Below, piece by piece: positions 7,617 to 17,047 of a DNA stretch of 64,000 nt. Under the pieces are notes generated by a model. It searched no databases. It was not told the DNA's origin and saw only the letters and a program-made list of their open reading frames with translations. The stretch comes from Parvibaculum sp. (GTDB lineage Bacteria; Pseudomonadota; Alphaproteobacteria; Parvibaculales; Parvibaculaceae). The position numbers and the translations under genes were made by a program. The DNA lies in the NCBI GenBank assembly GCA_030645235.1, contig JAUSMV010000005.1:124001-188000 (forward strand), read 5' to 3'. Numbering within the stretch: position 1 is the stretch's first letter; each line of letters begins with the position of its first letter.

Positions 7617-10600
7617 ACCTGTCCCGCTTACGGGACAGCCAGAAAATCATCAACGCGACCGGACGCCTGACGCTCGGCGAAGTCCCTGAAGGCTTCGACG
7701 CGATGGTGCTTGCCGACATCGCACGCGGCCGCGACGCAACCGTGGTCCATATCGCACGCGATGATGCACGCCTCGCGGCGATGGCGGAGAGCCTGCGCTA
7801 TTTCGCGCCGGACATTGAGGTAATGAGCTTTCCGGCATGGGATTGCCTGCCCTATGACCGTGTGTCGCCTAACCCCGATATCGTCAGCCGACGCATGGCG
7901 ACGCTTGCGCTCCTCACTGCGCAAGCCAATAAGACCAAACATCCGTTGATCTTGCTCACCACGATCAACGCCGCTTTGCAGCGTGTGCCTCCACACGAGA
8001 CGATCCAAAAATCCGCATGGGCGGCGCATGTCGGCAATGTCATCGACCTCGAAATGCTGACCGGATACCTCGTTGCCAATGGCTATAGCCGCACAGGAAC
8101 CGTGCGCGAACCCGGCGAGTTTGCCGTGCGCGGGGGCATTGTCGATATTTATCCGGCGGGCTTCGACGAGCCGATTCGCCTCGATATGTTCGGCGATGCG
8201 CTTGATGCGATCCGCTCATTCGATGCTGAAAGCCAGAGAACAACCGGCACACTCAGCTCAATCGAACTCGTGCCCGCGAGCGAAATTCTGCTGGAGAGCG
8301 AAGTCATCCGCGCGTTTCGGGAGAAGTACCGAGCGGCCTTCGGAGCAGCGACCGATAACGATCCGCTCTATGAAGCAGTGAGCGACGGACGCAAGCATCA
8401 GGGTATGGAACATTGGTTGCCGCTGTTCCACGATCATCTCGAAACATTGTTTGACTTTATTCCGGATGCTTTCGTGACACTCGACGCGCAAGTTGAAGAA
8501 GCAAAACTCGCGCGGCTTGATCTGATTGAAGATTACTATCAGGCCCGCGTCGCGGCGCGCGAGATGAAGGCGGTGGATGCAAGCCCCTATAAGCCGTTGC
8601 CCCCGAGCGGGTTGTATCTGACCGAAGCCGAATGGCAGACGACACTCGACGCCCGCACTGCGCGCGCCTTCACAGGCTTTGCGGTGCCCGACGGCGAAAA
8701 CCTCGGCGCAAAAACAGGACGTAATTTCGGACCGGAGCGCACACAGGAAGGCGTCAACATCTTCGAAGTGCTGGGCGGCCATATTGCGGGTCTCCGCCGC
8801 GCCAACAAACGCATCGCCATTGCGAGCTGGTCCGAAGGTGCGCGTGATCGTTTGCAACATGTTCTGACCGATCACGGTATCAAAAATTTAGCGCTCGCGG
8901 ATTCATGGGCCGAAGTTAACAGTGTTAGCAGAGCGACAGTTTCACTTATTGTTCTCAGTCTCGAAGCCGGTATCGAAACCGACGACCTTGCTCTCATCAG
9001 CGAGCAGGACGTGTTGGGCGACCGCCTTGTACGTCAGCGCCGCACCAAACGCGCTGCGAACTTTCTCACCGAGGCTGCAAGCCTGTCGCCCGGCGATCTC
9101 GTCGTCCATGTCGATCACGGCATCGGCCGTTTTGAAAAATTGCAAACCATCGACGTGATGGGTGCGCCTCATGACTGTTTACTCCTGATCTATCAGGGTG
9201 GGGACAAACTTTATTTACCGGTCGAGAACATCGAGCTTCTGTCACGCTACGGCTCCGACGAAGCAGGTGCGCAACTCGACAAACTCGGCGGCTCCGGCTG
9301 GCAGGCACGCAAGGCGCGTCTCAAAAGCCGTATCCGCGAGATGGCGGGCGAACTCATCAAAATCGCGGCGGCGCGCGAACTTAAAAGCGCGCCGATCATG
9401 GAACCGATTCCCGGTCTCTATGACGAGTTCTGCGCGCGCTTCCCGTTCACGGAAACGGAAGACCAGGAACAGGCCATCCTGTCGGTGCTTGAAGACCTCG
9501 CCAAAGGCCGCCCGATGGACCGGCTCATCTGCGGCGACGTGGGCTTTGGTAAAACGGAAGTCGCGCTGCGCTCGGCCTTCGTCGCGGCCATGGCGGGCTA
9601 TCAGGTCGCCATCATCGTGCCGACAACATTGCTCGCGCGTCAGCACTACAAGACTTTCATGACGCGCTTCCAGGGCCTGCCGCTCAAGATCCGGCACATG
9701 TCGCGCCTCGTGCCCGCGAAGGATTTGGCGGAAGCCAAAGCCGGTGTGGCGGACGGGCAGGTGGACATTGTGATTGGCACACACGCCCTTCTCGGCAAGG
9801 CGATGAAGTTCCACAATCTTGGTCTGATGATCGTGGACGAAGAACAGCATTTCGGTGTCGGCCACAAGGAGCGCCTGAAGCAGATGCGCGCCGAAGTGCA
9901 TGTGCTGACCCTGAGCGCGACACCGATCCCGCGCACGCTGCAACTTGCCCTTTCAGGCGTGCGCGAATTGTCGATCATCGCCACGCCGCCGGTGGACCGC
10001 CTCGCAGTGCGCACTTACGTGTCGCCGTTTGATCCTGTCGTGCTGCGCGAGGCGCTGCTGCGCGAACATTTCCGCGGCGGTCAGAGCTTCTTTGTCGTAC
10101 CGCGCATCTCGGACTTGGTGGATGCCAATGAGTTCTTCTCCACCTATATGCCGGAAGTCAAAACCGTGGTCGCCCACGGACAGATGGCGCCCGGCGAAAT
10201 CGAAGACAAGATGAACGCGTTTTATGACGGTAAATATGACGTTCTGATTGCTACAACCATCATCGAAAGCGGTCTCGATATTCCGACCGCCAATACGCTC
10301 ATCATTCATCGCGCTGACATGTTCGGCCTGTCGCAGCTCTATCAATTGCGCGGCCGCGTCGGTCGCTCCAAGGCGCGCGCTTACGCTTACTTCACCGTGC
10401 CGCCGCGTCGCGTGCTGACACCGACGGCGGAGAAGCGGTTGCATGTGCTGCAATCACTTGATGCCTTGGGTGCGGGCTTTACGCTGGCGAGCCACGACCT
10501 CGACATTCGCGGCGCGGGCAATCTCTTGGGTGACGAGCAGTCCGGTCATATCAAAGAAGTGGGCTTTGAACTTTATCAGGACATGCTGGAAGAAGCGGTC

Positions 10601-11107
10601 GCCGCGCTGCGTGGCGGCGGTGTCGGCGAAGATGAAGAAGGTCAGTGGTCACCGCAAATCAATGTCGGTACACCCGTTCTTATTCCTGAGAACTTCGTGC
10701 CGGACCTTGATGCGCGTATGGCGCTTTATCGTCGTTTGTCCGATGTTGAAACGCGCGCGCAGATCGATGGCTTCGCGGCGGAGCTTATTGATCGCTTCGG
10801 CAAATTGCCGGAAGAAGTTGAGTTCCTCCTCAAGATTGTTGAGATCAAAGGCATGTGCCGCATAGCGAATGTCGAGAAGATCGAAGCGGGTCCGAAGGGC
10901 GTCGTTATCACGTTGCGCGGCAACACATTCCCCAATCCGGCGGGCCTTGTTGAACTCATCAATGACGAACGCGGCAACGCGAAATTGCGTCCCGATCACA
11001 AGCTGTTTTTCAAACGCGACTGGGATACGCCGGCGGAACGCTTAAGCGGAACCTATCGCCTGATGAAGACAATCGCGGCGATGGCGGCACCGGACAAGGC
11101 GGCTTAG
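7598..11107 (+). CDS. mfd: Transcription-repair coupling factor Mfd
   Basis: The ~1169-residue product contains a UvrB-like N-terminal region, an RNA-polymerase-interaction domain (DLVVHVDHGIGRFEKLQ), motif I GDVGFGKTEVALR, motif II VDEEQHFGVGHKER, the ATPIPRTLQ motif, GRVGRSKARAYAYF and the TRG motif (HDLDIRGAGNLLGDEQSGH), then the C-terminal regulatory domain. Mfd displaces stalled RNA polymerase and recruits UvrA to lesions. The frame is open back to 7508, but TTG at 7598 sits behind GGAAGGGA with good spacing and yields the usual N-terminus, so I choose it. It overlaps sdhE by 19 bp. Confidence 0.96.
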   Translation: MAAQTVNLSRLRDSQKIINATGRLTLGEVPEGFDAMVLADIARGRDATVVHIARDDARLAAMAESLRYFAPDIEVMSFPAWDCLPYDRVSPNPDIVSRRMATLALLTAQANKTKHPLILLTTINAALQRVPPHETIQKSAWAAHVGNVIDLEMLTGYLVANGYSRTGTVREPGEFAVRGGIVDIYPAGFDEPIRLDMFGDALDAIRSFDAESQRTTGTLSSIELVPASEILLESEVIRAFREKYRAAFGAATDNDPLYEAVSDGRKHQGMEHWLPLFHDHLETLFDFIPDAFVTLDAQVEEAKLARLDLIEDYYQARVAAREMKAVDASPYKPLPPSGLYLTEAEWQTTLDARTARAFTGFAVPDGENLGAKTGRNFGPERTQEGVNIFEVLGGHIAGLRRANKRIAIASWSEGARDRLQHVLTDHGIKNLALADSWAEVNSVSRATVSLIVLSLEAGIETDDLALISEQDVLGDRLVRQRRTKRAANFLTEAASLSPGDLVVHVDHGIGRFEKLQTIDVMGAPHDCLLLIYQGGDKLYLPVENIELLSRYGSDEAGAQLDKLGGSGWQARKARLKSRIREMAGELIKIAAARELKSAPIMEPIPGLYDEFCARFPFTETEDQEQAILSVLEDLAKGRPMDRLICGDVGFGKTEVALRSAFVAAMAGYQVAIIVPTTLLARQHYKTFMTRFQGLPLKIRHMSRLVPAKDLAEAKAGVADGQVDIVIGTHALLGKAMKFHNLGLMIVDEEQHFGVGHKERLKQMRAEVHVLTLSATPIPRTLQLALSGVRELSIIATPPVDRLAVRTYVSPFDPVVLREALLREHFRGGQSFFVVPRISDLVDANEFFSTYMPEVKTVVAHGQMAPGEIEDKMNAFYDGKYDVLIATTIIESGLDIPTANTLIIHRADMFGLSQLYQLRGRVGRSKARAYAYFTVPPRRVLTPTAEKRLHVLQSLDALGAGFTLASHDLDIRGAGNLLGDEQSGHIKEVGFELYQDMLEEAVAALRGGGVGEDEEGQWSPQINVGTPVLIPENFVPDLDARMALYRRLSDVETRAQIDGFAAELIDRFGKLPEEVEFLLKIVEIKGMCRIANVEKIEAGPKGVVITLRGNTFPNPAGLVELINDERGNAKLRPDHKLFFKRDWDTPAERLSGTYRLMKTIAAMAAPDKAA

Positions 11108-11120
11108 CACAGTTTTCGAG

Positions 11121-11270
11121 GGCGGGGATAAGGGCCAGAAACAGGCTCGCTCGACACTCGAAAATACTTGAATTTCTTGCAAGAGATTCGAGGTTTCCAT
11201 GTCGAGATTGTTAGTCACTTCGTCGAGGCTCCCGACTGATGCAAAAAAATGTAATCCTCAGGCGGGGATA
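11121..11270 (+). repeat. Intergenic element, copy A, downstream of mfd
   Basis: The segment begins GGCGGGGATAAGGG and ends with a second GGCGGGGATA (11261–11270). Inside is the palindrome TCTTGCAAGA (11175–11184) in a longer imperfect hairpin CTTGAA…TTCGAG, then TTTCCATGTCGAGATTG. About 105 bp align with the reverse strand of 60197–60090 upstream of holB, including TTTCTTGCAAGAGA, TTTCCATGT and GAGATTG. No ORF is conserved between the copies. It is either a dispersed non-coding repeat or a small structured RNA; the sequence alone does not decide. Confidence 0.65.
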
Positions 11271-11427
11271 GAGCCCAGGGTGCCTCAAAATAAACTTATC
11301 CGCGTGGCAAAGAAGTTTTTTTCTCCTTCGCCAATCCCCGCTTTTCAGTTGGCACCGACGCGCAAGGGATTCGGAAGGCTAAGGGAAGATGGATTACTTC
11401 ACCTCATTCGCAATGACGAGCTTCTTG

Positions 11428-11610
11428 TTCAACCCTCCCCTTGAGGGAGGGTCAAAAAATCCTCTTTGATTTTTTGGGGCGGGGGAACGAAGGCCACCGC
11501 AAATTCAGAACCAGACGAGAGACTGCGACCCCGCCCCAAACGGCGAAGACGCCGTTTGACCCTCCCTCACATCGCGCGTAGGCGCGAACAGAAAGGAGGG
11601 GGAGGGTTCA
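11428..11610. repeat. Composite inverted intergenic repeat (GGGAGGGTC family), copy 1
   Basis: This is a nested inverted structure. The outer arms are TTCAACCCTCCCC (11428–11440) and GGGGAGGGTTCA near 11599–11610. Next come GGGGCGGGGG and CCCCGCCCC. Two inner hairpins have different sequences: AAAAAATC/GATTTTTT around 11453–11475 and AAACGGCG/CGCCGTTT around 11538–11557. The first 58 bases recur with one mismatch at 14069–14126. Such arms with exchangeable hairpins look like a dispersed non-autonomous intergenic element. The rest of the 528-bp gap between mfd and the FrnE-like gene shows no convincing gene. Confidence 0.7.
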
Positions 11611-11635
11611 GATTCTTTTTGCGTTGAAGTTTCTT

Positions 11636-12286
11636 CTACTGCGCCGCGGCTTCGGCTTCTTTCGCCAGAAGTTTTTCAAACATGCGGACGAGGGCAGGGA
11701 CTTCTTGTGCGCCGACCATCACCCATTGTTCGTTGATGACGAAACTCGGCACGCCCTGAATGCCCATTTCGCGCGCGAGGCTTTCTTCGCGCTGGACGAG
11801 TTCACGGTCGGCACCGCGCGTCAGCAGGTCGGCGACGATGTCCACGTCCATGCCCGCTTCTTTGGCTGCGTCGAGCAACACGGCATGGTTGCCGATATCT
11901 TCGGCGTCGGTGAAATAGCGGCGGAAGAGAATGTCGAGCATCTGGTCCTGACAACCGGCCGTGCCCGCCCAGCGGATCAGGCGATGACTGTCCAACGTGT
12001 TCGGTGAAATCGCGATCTTGTCGAAATTGAATTTGATGCCGAGCTGGTCGCCGATTTCACGGATGGAGCCGGTCACGGCTTTGGCGCGATCCGGATCGGC
12101 TCCGAATTTCTTTTGCATATAGGCTTTGCGGTCAACGCCGCCTTCGGGGATCGACGCATCGAGTTGGAAGGGCCGCCAACGGAGCGAAATGCCTTCGCCG
12201 CCATGCTGCACCAGCGCCTCATCGAGACGTTTTTTGCCGATATAGCACCATGGGCAAACGGTATCCGATACGACGTCGAGCTGCAT
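11636..12286 (-). CDS. DsbA family oxidoreductase, FrnE-like
   Basis: This 216-residue thioredoxin-fold protein begins MQLDVVSDTVCPWCYIGKKR, giving a CPWC active site at residues 11–14. The helical insertion and cis-Pro loop GVPSFVI near residue 180 are typical of FrnE/2-hydroxychromene-2-carboxylate-isomerase relatives. No signal peptide is present, so it acts in the cytoplasm. Upstream codons to 12400 are open, but ATG at 12286 follows GGGGAGG and starts directly with the fold. FrnE-like proteins act as disulfide isomerases or in oxidative stress; the specific substrate is unknown. Confidence 0.88.
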   Translation of the reverse strand: MQLDVVSDTVCPWCYIGKKRLDEALVQHGGEGISLRWRPFQLDASIPEGGVDRKAYMQKKFGADPDRAKAVTGSIREIGDQLGIKFNFDKIAISPNTLDSHRLIRWAGTAGCQDQMLDILFRRYFTDAEDIGNHAVLLDAAKEAGMDVDIVADLLTRGADRELVQREESLAREMGIQGVPSFVINEQWVMVGAQEVPALVRMFEKLLAKEAEAAAQ

Positions 12287-12435
12287 GCTGGCCTCCCCGC
12301 ATAGTTTTTCATTTAGACGAATTATGCGCTTCCCCAACGTTCCCGCCAACTCCTCAGGCAAGCTTGACCACAATTTCTTGGTCAATAGGATGCGCTTCAA
12401 AGTGAAACCGCTGCCGGAAAGACACAGGGACCAAT

Positions 12436-13215
12436 ATGACCAACCCCGCTGACATCACGCTTCCCTCCTTTGACCTCACGGGCAAGGTCGCCCTTGTGAC
12501 CGGCGCAACAAGCGGCCTTGGCCGCCGCTTCGCGCTGATCCTCGCCAAGTCAGGCGCGTCAGTGGCGATCACCGGACGCCGCACGGACCGGCTCGACACA
12601 TTGAAAGCCGAGATCGAAGCGATGGGCCGCAAGGCGCTGCCCGTGGCGCTCGATGTGACGGACACTGCGAGCATCAGGGCTTGCGTCGAGGCGGTCGAAG
12701 CGGGTCTCGGACCGGTTGATATTCTCATCAACAATGCCGGTATGAATGTCGAAGCCATGGCGCATGAAGTGACGCCGGAGGGTTATGACACAATGTTCGA
12801 TACCAATGTGCGCGGCGCATTCTTCATGGCGCAGGCTGTCGGCACACGGATGATCGCGCGCGGACAAGGCGGTCGTATCATCAATATCGCCTCCATCGGC
12901 GCCTTTACGCAATTGCCGGGCCTTGTCATTTACACCATGACCAAAGCCGCGATTGCGATGATGACAAAATCACTGGCCAAGGAATGGGCTCGCAAGCAGA
13001 TCAACGTCAATGCGATTTGCCCCGGCTTTATTGAGACGGAACTCAACTCCGAATGGTTTCACACTGAAGGCGGCGAACGTCAGATCAAATCGTTCCCGCG
13101 TCGTCGCCTCGGCACCGAATCAGATCTCGACGGCACATTGTTGCTACTCGCATCGGATCACTCGCGCTTCATCACCGGCTCACTCTTTACCGCCGATGAC
13201 GGACAATCGCTCTGA
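12436..13215 (+). CDS. SDR family NAD(P)-dependent oxidoreductase
   Basis: This 259-residue classical short-chain dehydrogenase has the cofactor motif TGATSGLG at residues 22–29, NNAG at 99–102, catalytic Ser153 (IASIGA), and Tyr166 and Lys170 in YTMTK. A basic GRR after beta-2 (residues 47–49) favours NADP(H). The last codons, ending in FTADDGQSL, are duplicated as DNA downstream at 13601–13635. It is probably monocistronic, divergent from the FrnE-like gene across a 149-bp gap. Substrate unknown; 3-oxoacyl reductase-like by overall form. Confidence 0.9.
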   Translation: MTNPADITLPSFDLTGKVALVTGATSGLGRRFALILAKSGASVAITGRRTDRLDTLKAEIEAMGRKALPVALDVTDTASIRACVEAVEAGLGPVDILINNAGMNVEAMAHEVTPEGYDTMFDTNVRGAFFMAQAVGTRMIARGQGGRIINIASIGAFTQLPGLVIYTMTKAAIAMMTKSLAKEWARKQINVNAICPGFIETELNSEWFHTEGGERQIKSFPRRRLGTESDLDGTLLLLASDHSRFITGSLFTADDGQSL

Positions 13216-13358
13216 AAACTGAGTCATAACCGAGCGGAATGTGACATTCCGTTCCGTTTCGAGACATCCTGGAAAATCGAGCCCGCAATAACTTGCAATA
13301 GCATAAATTTCCGCAGACTCTTGCGCGTGCTGAGTGGGTTGAGTTCAGGAATTATGCG

Positions 13359-13577
13359 ATGACAAATTTTTTAGTCGGCGCTGTATTAGGTTTTTTGATT
13401 TGCGTCTGGTCCGTTGAAACAACGCCAACGGTTGCGGTCATGTCCCTCTGGCAGCGACTTGAGCATGTGCAGGAAGCAAGCTCGGCATCAAGCCGTGCTT
13501 ATGGCACTGTCGGCTTTGGCAATTTTCGTGAAGAAGACGACGGAAAATCAGACGAGCTGAAAGACGATCAGCGCTGA
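13359..13577 (+). CDS. Small single-pass membrane protein, paralogue 1
   Basis: This 72-residue protein starts MTNFLVGAVLGFLICVWSVE, one membrane helix or uncleaved signal at residues 2–19. A hydrophilic helical stretch follows (LWQRLEHVQEASSASSRAYG) with an acidic C-terminus ending DDQR. It is clearly paralogous to the protein at 13799: MTNF-VGAVLGFL, ETTPTVA, LW-RLE-VQ-ASSA and a DQR end are shared. I do not recognise a family. Conservation of protein more than of spacer between the copies supports it as a real gene. Confidence 0.7.
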   Translation: MTNFLVGAVLGFLICVWSVETTPTVAVMSLWQRLEHVQEASSASSRAYGTVGFGNFREEDDGKSDELKDDQR

Positions 13578-13798
13578 AGTGAAACGCACCTGACCGGCTT
13601 CACTCTTTACCGCCGATGACGGACAATCGCTCTGATTTAACCTTTGTATTGTCTGCGTTATGAGTCGGAATAAGAAATTCCGCTCCATTACGACACATAT
13701 ATTTAATCACGTTAATTATTACACATTCAAAGGCTTGCCATAGCTGAGATTTCGGATTCACCTCATACGGAACATAAAGTTGCGTGCAGGGCAAAACG

Positions 13799-14017
13799 AT
13801 GACGAATTTTATGGTTGGGGCCGTATTGGGTTTTCTGGTCTGCGTTTGGGCCACGGAGACAACGCCGACTGTTGCCTTCGCGGCGCTGTGGCACCGGCTG
13901 GAACTGGTGCAACAGGCAAGCTCTGCTGCAAACCAATCTTATGATGCAATGAGACTTGGCAAACCGCATGAAGCGGAAGTTGTCATTCCGGTGGAACGGC
14001 AAACAGATCAGCGGTGA
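13799..14017 (+). CDS. Small single-pass membrane protein, paralogue 2
   Basis: This 72-residue protein (MTNFMVGAVLGFLVCVWATE…TDQR) is the same length as its tandem neighbour at 13359 and has the same plan: one membrane helix, the ETTPTVA motif, an amphipathic LWHRLELVQQASSA segment and a charged tail. The frame can be extended 15 bp upstream, but the ATG aligned to the paralogue's start is at 13799. Substitutions between the copies are spread along the tail while the membrane segment is conserved, as expected for expressed proteins. Function unknown. Confidence 0.7.
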   Translation: MTNFMVGAVLGFLVCVWATETTPTVAFAALWHRLELVQQASSAANQSYDAMRLGKPHEAEVVIPVERQTDQR

Positions 14018-14068
14018 AGTGATTTACGCTTGGTTGGTTTGCTACTTTTCCCGATGATGGCATCTCAT

Positions 14069-14193
14069 TTCAACCCTCCCCTTGAGGGAGGGTCAAAAAA
14101 TCGTCTTTGATTTTTTGGGGCGGGGGTGCTTGCGGTGCCCCCACCCAAGATATCCGTAAGGACGAATATCTTGGCCTCCCCACAAGGGGGAGG
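14069..14193. repeat. Composite inverted intergenic repeat (GGGAGGGTC family), copy 2
   Basis: Bases 14069–14126 match 11428–11485 with a single difference (TCGTCTTT for TCCTCTTT). After the shared GGGGCGGGGG the inner part differs: GGGGGTGCTTGC/GGTGCCCCC, then CCAAGATAT/ATATCTTGG around a GTAAGGAC loop, closing with GGCCTCCCCACAAGGGGGAGG. The outer arms are thus constant while the inner hairpins are exchanged. It fills the gap between the second small membrane-protein gene and the AMP-ligase; no gene is seen in it. Confidence 0.7.
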
Positions 14194-14222
14194 CGGAAGA
14201 TAACTTAATATTTCAAAAAAGC

Positions 14223-15779
14223 TTACGCCTTGTGAAGCGCGCGGCGTTTCACTTTGCCGTTCGGCGTGCGGGGCAATGTTTCGACAAACACATATTCGCG
14301 CGGCGTCTTGTAAGCGGCGAGATTTTTCTCTGCAAAATTTTGCAGTGACGGCACGTCACCATGCGCGCCTTCCTTCAACACGATGAAGGCCGCAATCACA
14401 CTCACATCTTCGCGCACCCTGACTTCGGTGACGGCAACTTCAGCGACTGTCGGATGCTGCGCGAGGACCGCTTCCACTTCCTGCGGGCTGACGCGGTAGC
14501 CCATCGCGTTCATCACATCATCGGCGCGGCCGTGATACCAGAGATAGCCATCGGCATCGAAAGAGGCGAGATCGCCGCCGATGAACCAGTCACCACGGAA
14601 GACCTCCGCATCCTCCTCCGGTCGCCGCCAATAGCCGAGCATCAGGCCGGGATCGCTGCGATGGACTGCAAGCAATCCGACTTCTCCGACAGGCAGAGGC
14701 GTTTCGCCATCGTCAACCGGCAGAACCACGACACAGCGCCCCGATTGTGGCTTACCCGGACTGCCGACACGTATCTCAGTGCCCGGCGGCGTGGAGATAT
14801 AGGTCGAGCATTCGCTCATGCCGAGCGCTTCGTAAAGTTCTTTGCCCGTCGCGTCACGCCAGTGATCAAGCAATGTCGCCGACATGGCTTCGCCGGCGGT
14901 GAGACCATGACGAAGTTTCGACAAGTCGTGTTTTGTCAGATCGCAATATTTCAGAATCTGCCGATAGAGCGTCGGCACAGCGGCAAAGAGTGTGGCCCCC
15001 GTGCGCTCAAGCAGCACCGGCCAGACCTGCACGTCCTTCTCGCCATTGTAGAGAACCGTCGTTGCGCCATTGGCCCACGGATCGGTGAGACCAACGCCAA
15101 GCGTATAGGTCCAGTTGAAGGCACCGGCATGAAGGACGGTGTCGGACGCGCTGATGCCATACCAGTCCTGATACATGGGACGGCGGCCCCAGGCGCTGCG
15201 CTGCGCATGCAGCACGCCTTTGGGACGGCCACTGGTGCCGGAGGTGTAAACGAGGAAGGCGGGATCATCCGCACGCGTGTCGGCATAGTCGGCGAGCGGC
15301 GCATGCGCTTTCAACCGCGCGACCATCGCCTCGTCGATGAGGCGCGCGTGCTTCGCATCGAGCGCCATGCCGCCCGCAATAGCAACGGCGCTGGCGTCGC
15401 TGTCACCGAGCAGGAACGTTGCTTCAGTGTCGGTGAGTTGTGAGGACGACGGCAGCGGCACGAGACCGGCGGCAATCGCACCAAAGAAGAGCAGCGCATA
15501 ATCGCTCGTATTGGGCATGCGGATCATGATGCGTTCGCCCGCAACAAAACCCTCGGCGAGCAATCCGGCAGCAACACGGCGCACGGTGTCATCGAGCGCG
15601 GCATAGGTCCAGACTTCAGCCTCATCAAGCGGCGCATGAGCGTCCGACACGACGATGAGCGCGGTTTTATCGGGCCATTTCGCGGCGCTGGCTTTCAGGC
15701 AATAACGCGCCATGTTGAATTGCGACGGCGGCAATTCACCCGTGTATCCGATCTGTGATTTGATGTCGGTGGCGTGCAT
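14223..15779 (-). CDS. AMP-dependent acyl-CoA synthetase/ligase
   Basis: This 518-residue ANL-superfamily enzyme has the P-loop motif [15 protein letters not shown] (about residues 173–187), the adenine-binding/A5 region [15 protein letters not shown], the A7 motif [20 protein letters not shown] and the C-terminal catalytic Lys in [11 protein letters not shown]. Such enzymes activate a carboxylic acid through an acyl-adenylate to the CoA thioester. The layout is closest to benzoate/medium-chain acyl-CoA ligases, but the acid is not predictable by eye. It is divergent from the racemase-type gene at 15917, with a GC-rich spacer between them. Confidence 0.9.
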   Translation of the reverse strand: MHATDIKSQIGYTGELPPSQFNMARYCLKASAAKWPDKTALIVVSDAHAPLDEAEVWTYAALDDTVRRVAAGLLAEGFVAGERIMIRMPNTSDYALLFFGAIAAGLVPLPSSSQLTDTEATFLLGDSDASAVAIAGGMALDAKHARLIDEAMVARLKAHAPLADYADTRADDPAFLVYTSGTSGRPKGVLHAQRSAWGRRPMYQDWYGISASDTVLHAGAFNWTYTLGVGLTDPWANGATTVLYNGEKDVQVWPVLLERTGATLFAAVPTLYRQILKYCDLTKHDLSKLRHGLTAGEAMSATLLDHWRDATGKELYEALGMSECSTYISTPPGTEIRVGSPGKPQSGRCVVVLPVDDGETPLPVGEVGLLAVHRSDPGLMLGYWRRPEEDAEVFRGDWFIGGDLASFDADGYLWYHGRADDVMNAMGYRVSPQEVEAVLAQHPTVAEVAVTEVRVREDVSVIAAFIVLKEGAHGDVPSLQNFAEKNLAAYKTPREYVFVETLPRTPNGKVKRRALHKA

Positions 15780-15916
15780 GTCCCGTTTGTAGTGGCGGCG
15801 GACAGGTGAGGCAAGGGGAGGGTGAGGCTGCCCCTACGTCTTTAAGTGAGGCGTTTACGCCTTGCCTGCGGGAGGCTAAAACGGATGCAACAACGACAAA
15901 ATCAGGGAGCGAAAAA

Positions 15917-17047
15917 ATGGGTAACGGACCGCTGTCAGGCGTGAAGGTTCTGGAATTTGCAGGCATCGGGCCCGGACCCTTTTGCGGCATGTTGCTCGCC
16001 GATATGGGCGCAGACGTCATCCGCATTGACCGCAAGGGCGGTCGCGGCGGTTCCAAATATGACATCTCCTCACGCGGCAAGAAGTCGATTGCCCTTGATC
16101 TGAAAAAACCCGAAGCGATTGAAGCCTGCCTCAAGCTCATCGAAGGCGCTGACATTTTGCAGGAAGGGTTCCGCCCCGGCGTGATGGAGCGCCTCGGCCT
16201 CGGCCCCGATGTGGCTTTGGCCCGCAATCCGAAACTCGTCTATGGCCGCATGACCGGCTGGGGCCAGACCGGCATGCTGGCGCAGGCGGCGGGCCATGAC
16301 ATCAATTACATCTCGCTCACCGGCGCGCTGCATGCCATCGGCCGTCCGGGCGAAAAGCCTGTGCCGCCGCTGAACCTCGTCGGCGATTTCGGCGGTGGTG
16401 CGCTCTACCTCGCCATGGGCATGCTGGCTGCTCTCGTCGAAGCCCAGCGCTCCGGCAAGGGTCAGGTGGTTGACGCCGCCATGACCGACGGCGCGACGTC
16501 ACTGATGACCATGTTCTACGGCTTCACGGCGTCGGGTATGTGGAAAGAAGAGAAGGGCACGAACCTGCTCGATGGCGGCACGCATTTCTATGACACCTAT
16601 GAGACCAAAGACGGCAAGTACATCTCGCTTGGTTCGATCGAGCCGCAATTCTACGCGATCCTGCGCGAGAAGGCGGGCCTCAGCGAAGACATCTGGAGCC
16701 ACCAGATGGACAGCACCAAATGGCCGGAAATGAAGGTCAAAATCGCCGCCGTGTTCAAGGGCAAGACGCGCGACGAATGGTGCGCCATCATGGAAAACAC
16801 CGATATTTGCTTTGCGCCGGTGCTCTCCATCAAGGAAGCCAAAGACCATCAGCACAATAAGGACCGCCAGACGATTGTTGAAATCGACGGCGTGGCCCAG
16901 CCCAATATCGCACCGCGCTTCTCGCGCACGGTGTCGAAGATCAACGGTCCGATCCCCAATGTCGGCGAGCAGAATGATGATGTGCTGAAGAGCTTCGGCT
17001 TCTCGGCATCCGCCATTGACGGACTGAAAAAGGCGGAAGCGATTTGA
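15917..17047 (+). CDS. CaiB/BaiF family protein, alpha-methylacyl-CoA racemase type
   Basis: The product is 376 residues from ATG 15917, which follows AGGGAGCGAAAAA; the frame is open to 15806, but that extension lacks family character. It begins [20 protein letters not shown] and carries GHDINY (His127, Asp128) and GDFGGG (Asp157). These positions match the catalytic His and Asp of alpha-methylacyl-CoA racemase, which inverts the 2-methyl centre so that branched acyl-CoAs can enter beta-oxidation. A CoA-transferase role is less likely given the His. It overlaps the following histidine-phosphatase start by 4 bp. Confidence 0.88.
   Translation: MGNGPLSGVKVLEFAGIGPGPFCGMLLADMGADVIRIDRKGGRGGSKYDISSRGKKSIALDLKKPEAIEACLKLIEGADILQEGFRPGVMERLGLGPDVALARNPKLVYGRMTGWGQTGMLAQAAGHDINYISLTGALHAIGRPGEKPVPPLNLVGDFGGGALYLAMGMLAALVEAQRSGKGQVVDAAMTDGATSLMTMFYGFTASGMWKEEKGTNLLDGGTHFYDTYETKDGKYISLGSIEPQFYAILREKAGLSEDIWSHQMDSTKWPEMKVKIAAVFKGKTRDEWCAIMENTDICFAPVLSIKEAKDHQHNKDRQTIVEIDGVAQPNIAPRFSRTVSKINGPIPNVGEQNDDVLKSFGFSASAIDGLKKAEAI

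Larger units (their letters stand above)
13177..14060 (+). repeat. Tandem duplication: SDR 3' end plus small membrane-protein gene
   Basis: The last 35 bp of the SDR gene (13181–13215) recur exactly at 13601–13635, 420 bp downstream, directly after the first small gene. The following ~45 bp of spacer are recognisably related, and then a second paralogous small gene begins. After that gene, 14032–14060 contains a degraded third version of the SDR tail (…TTTTCCCGATGATGG against …TTTACCGCCGATGACGG). The unit of about 420 bp [SDR tail + spacer + small ORF] was therefore duplicated in tandem. The tail copies are non-coding fossils. Confidence 0.8.

Noticed and set aside
14361-15443. 360-residue plus-strand ORF
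   Set aside because: Antisense to the AMP-forming ligase, which has all ANL motifs; the plus-strand frame has none.
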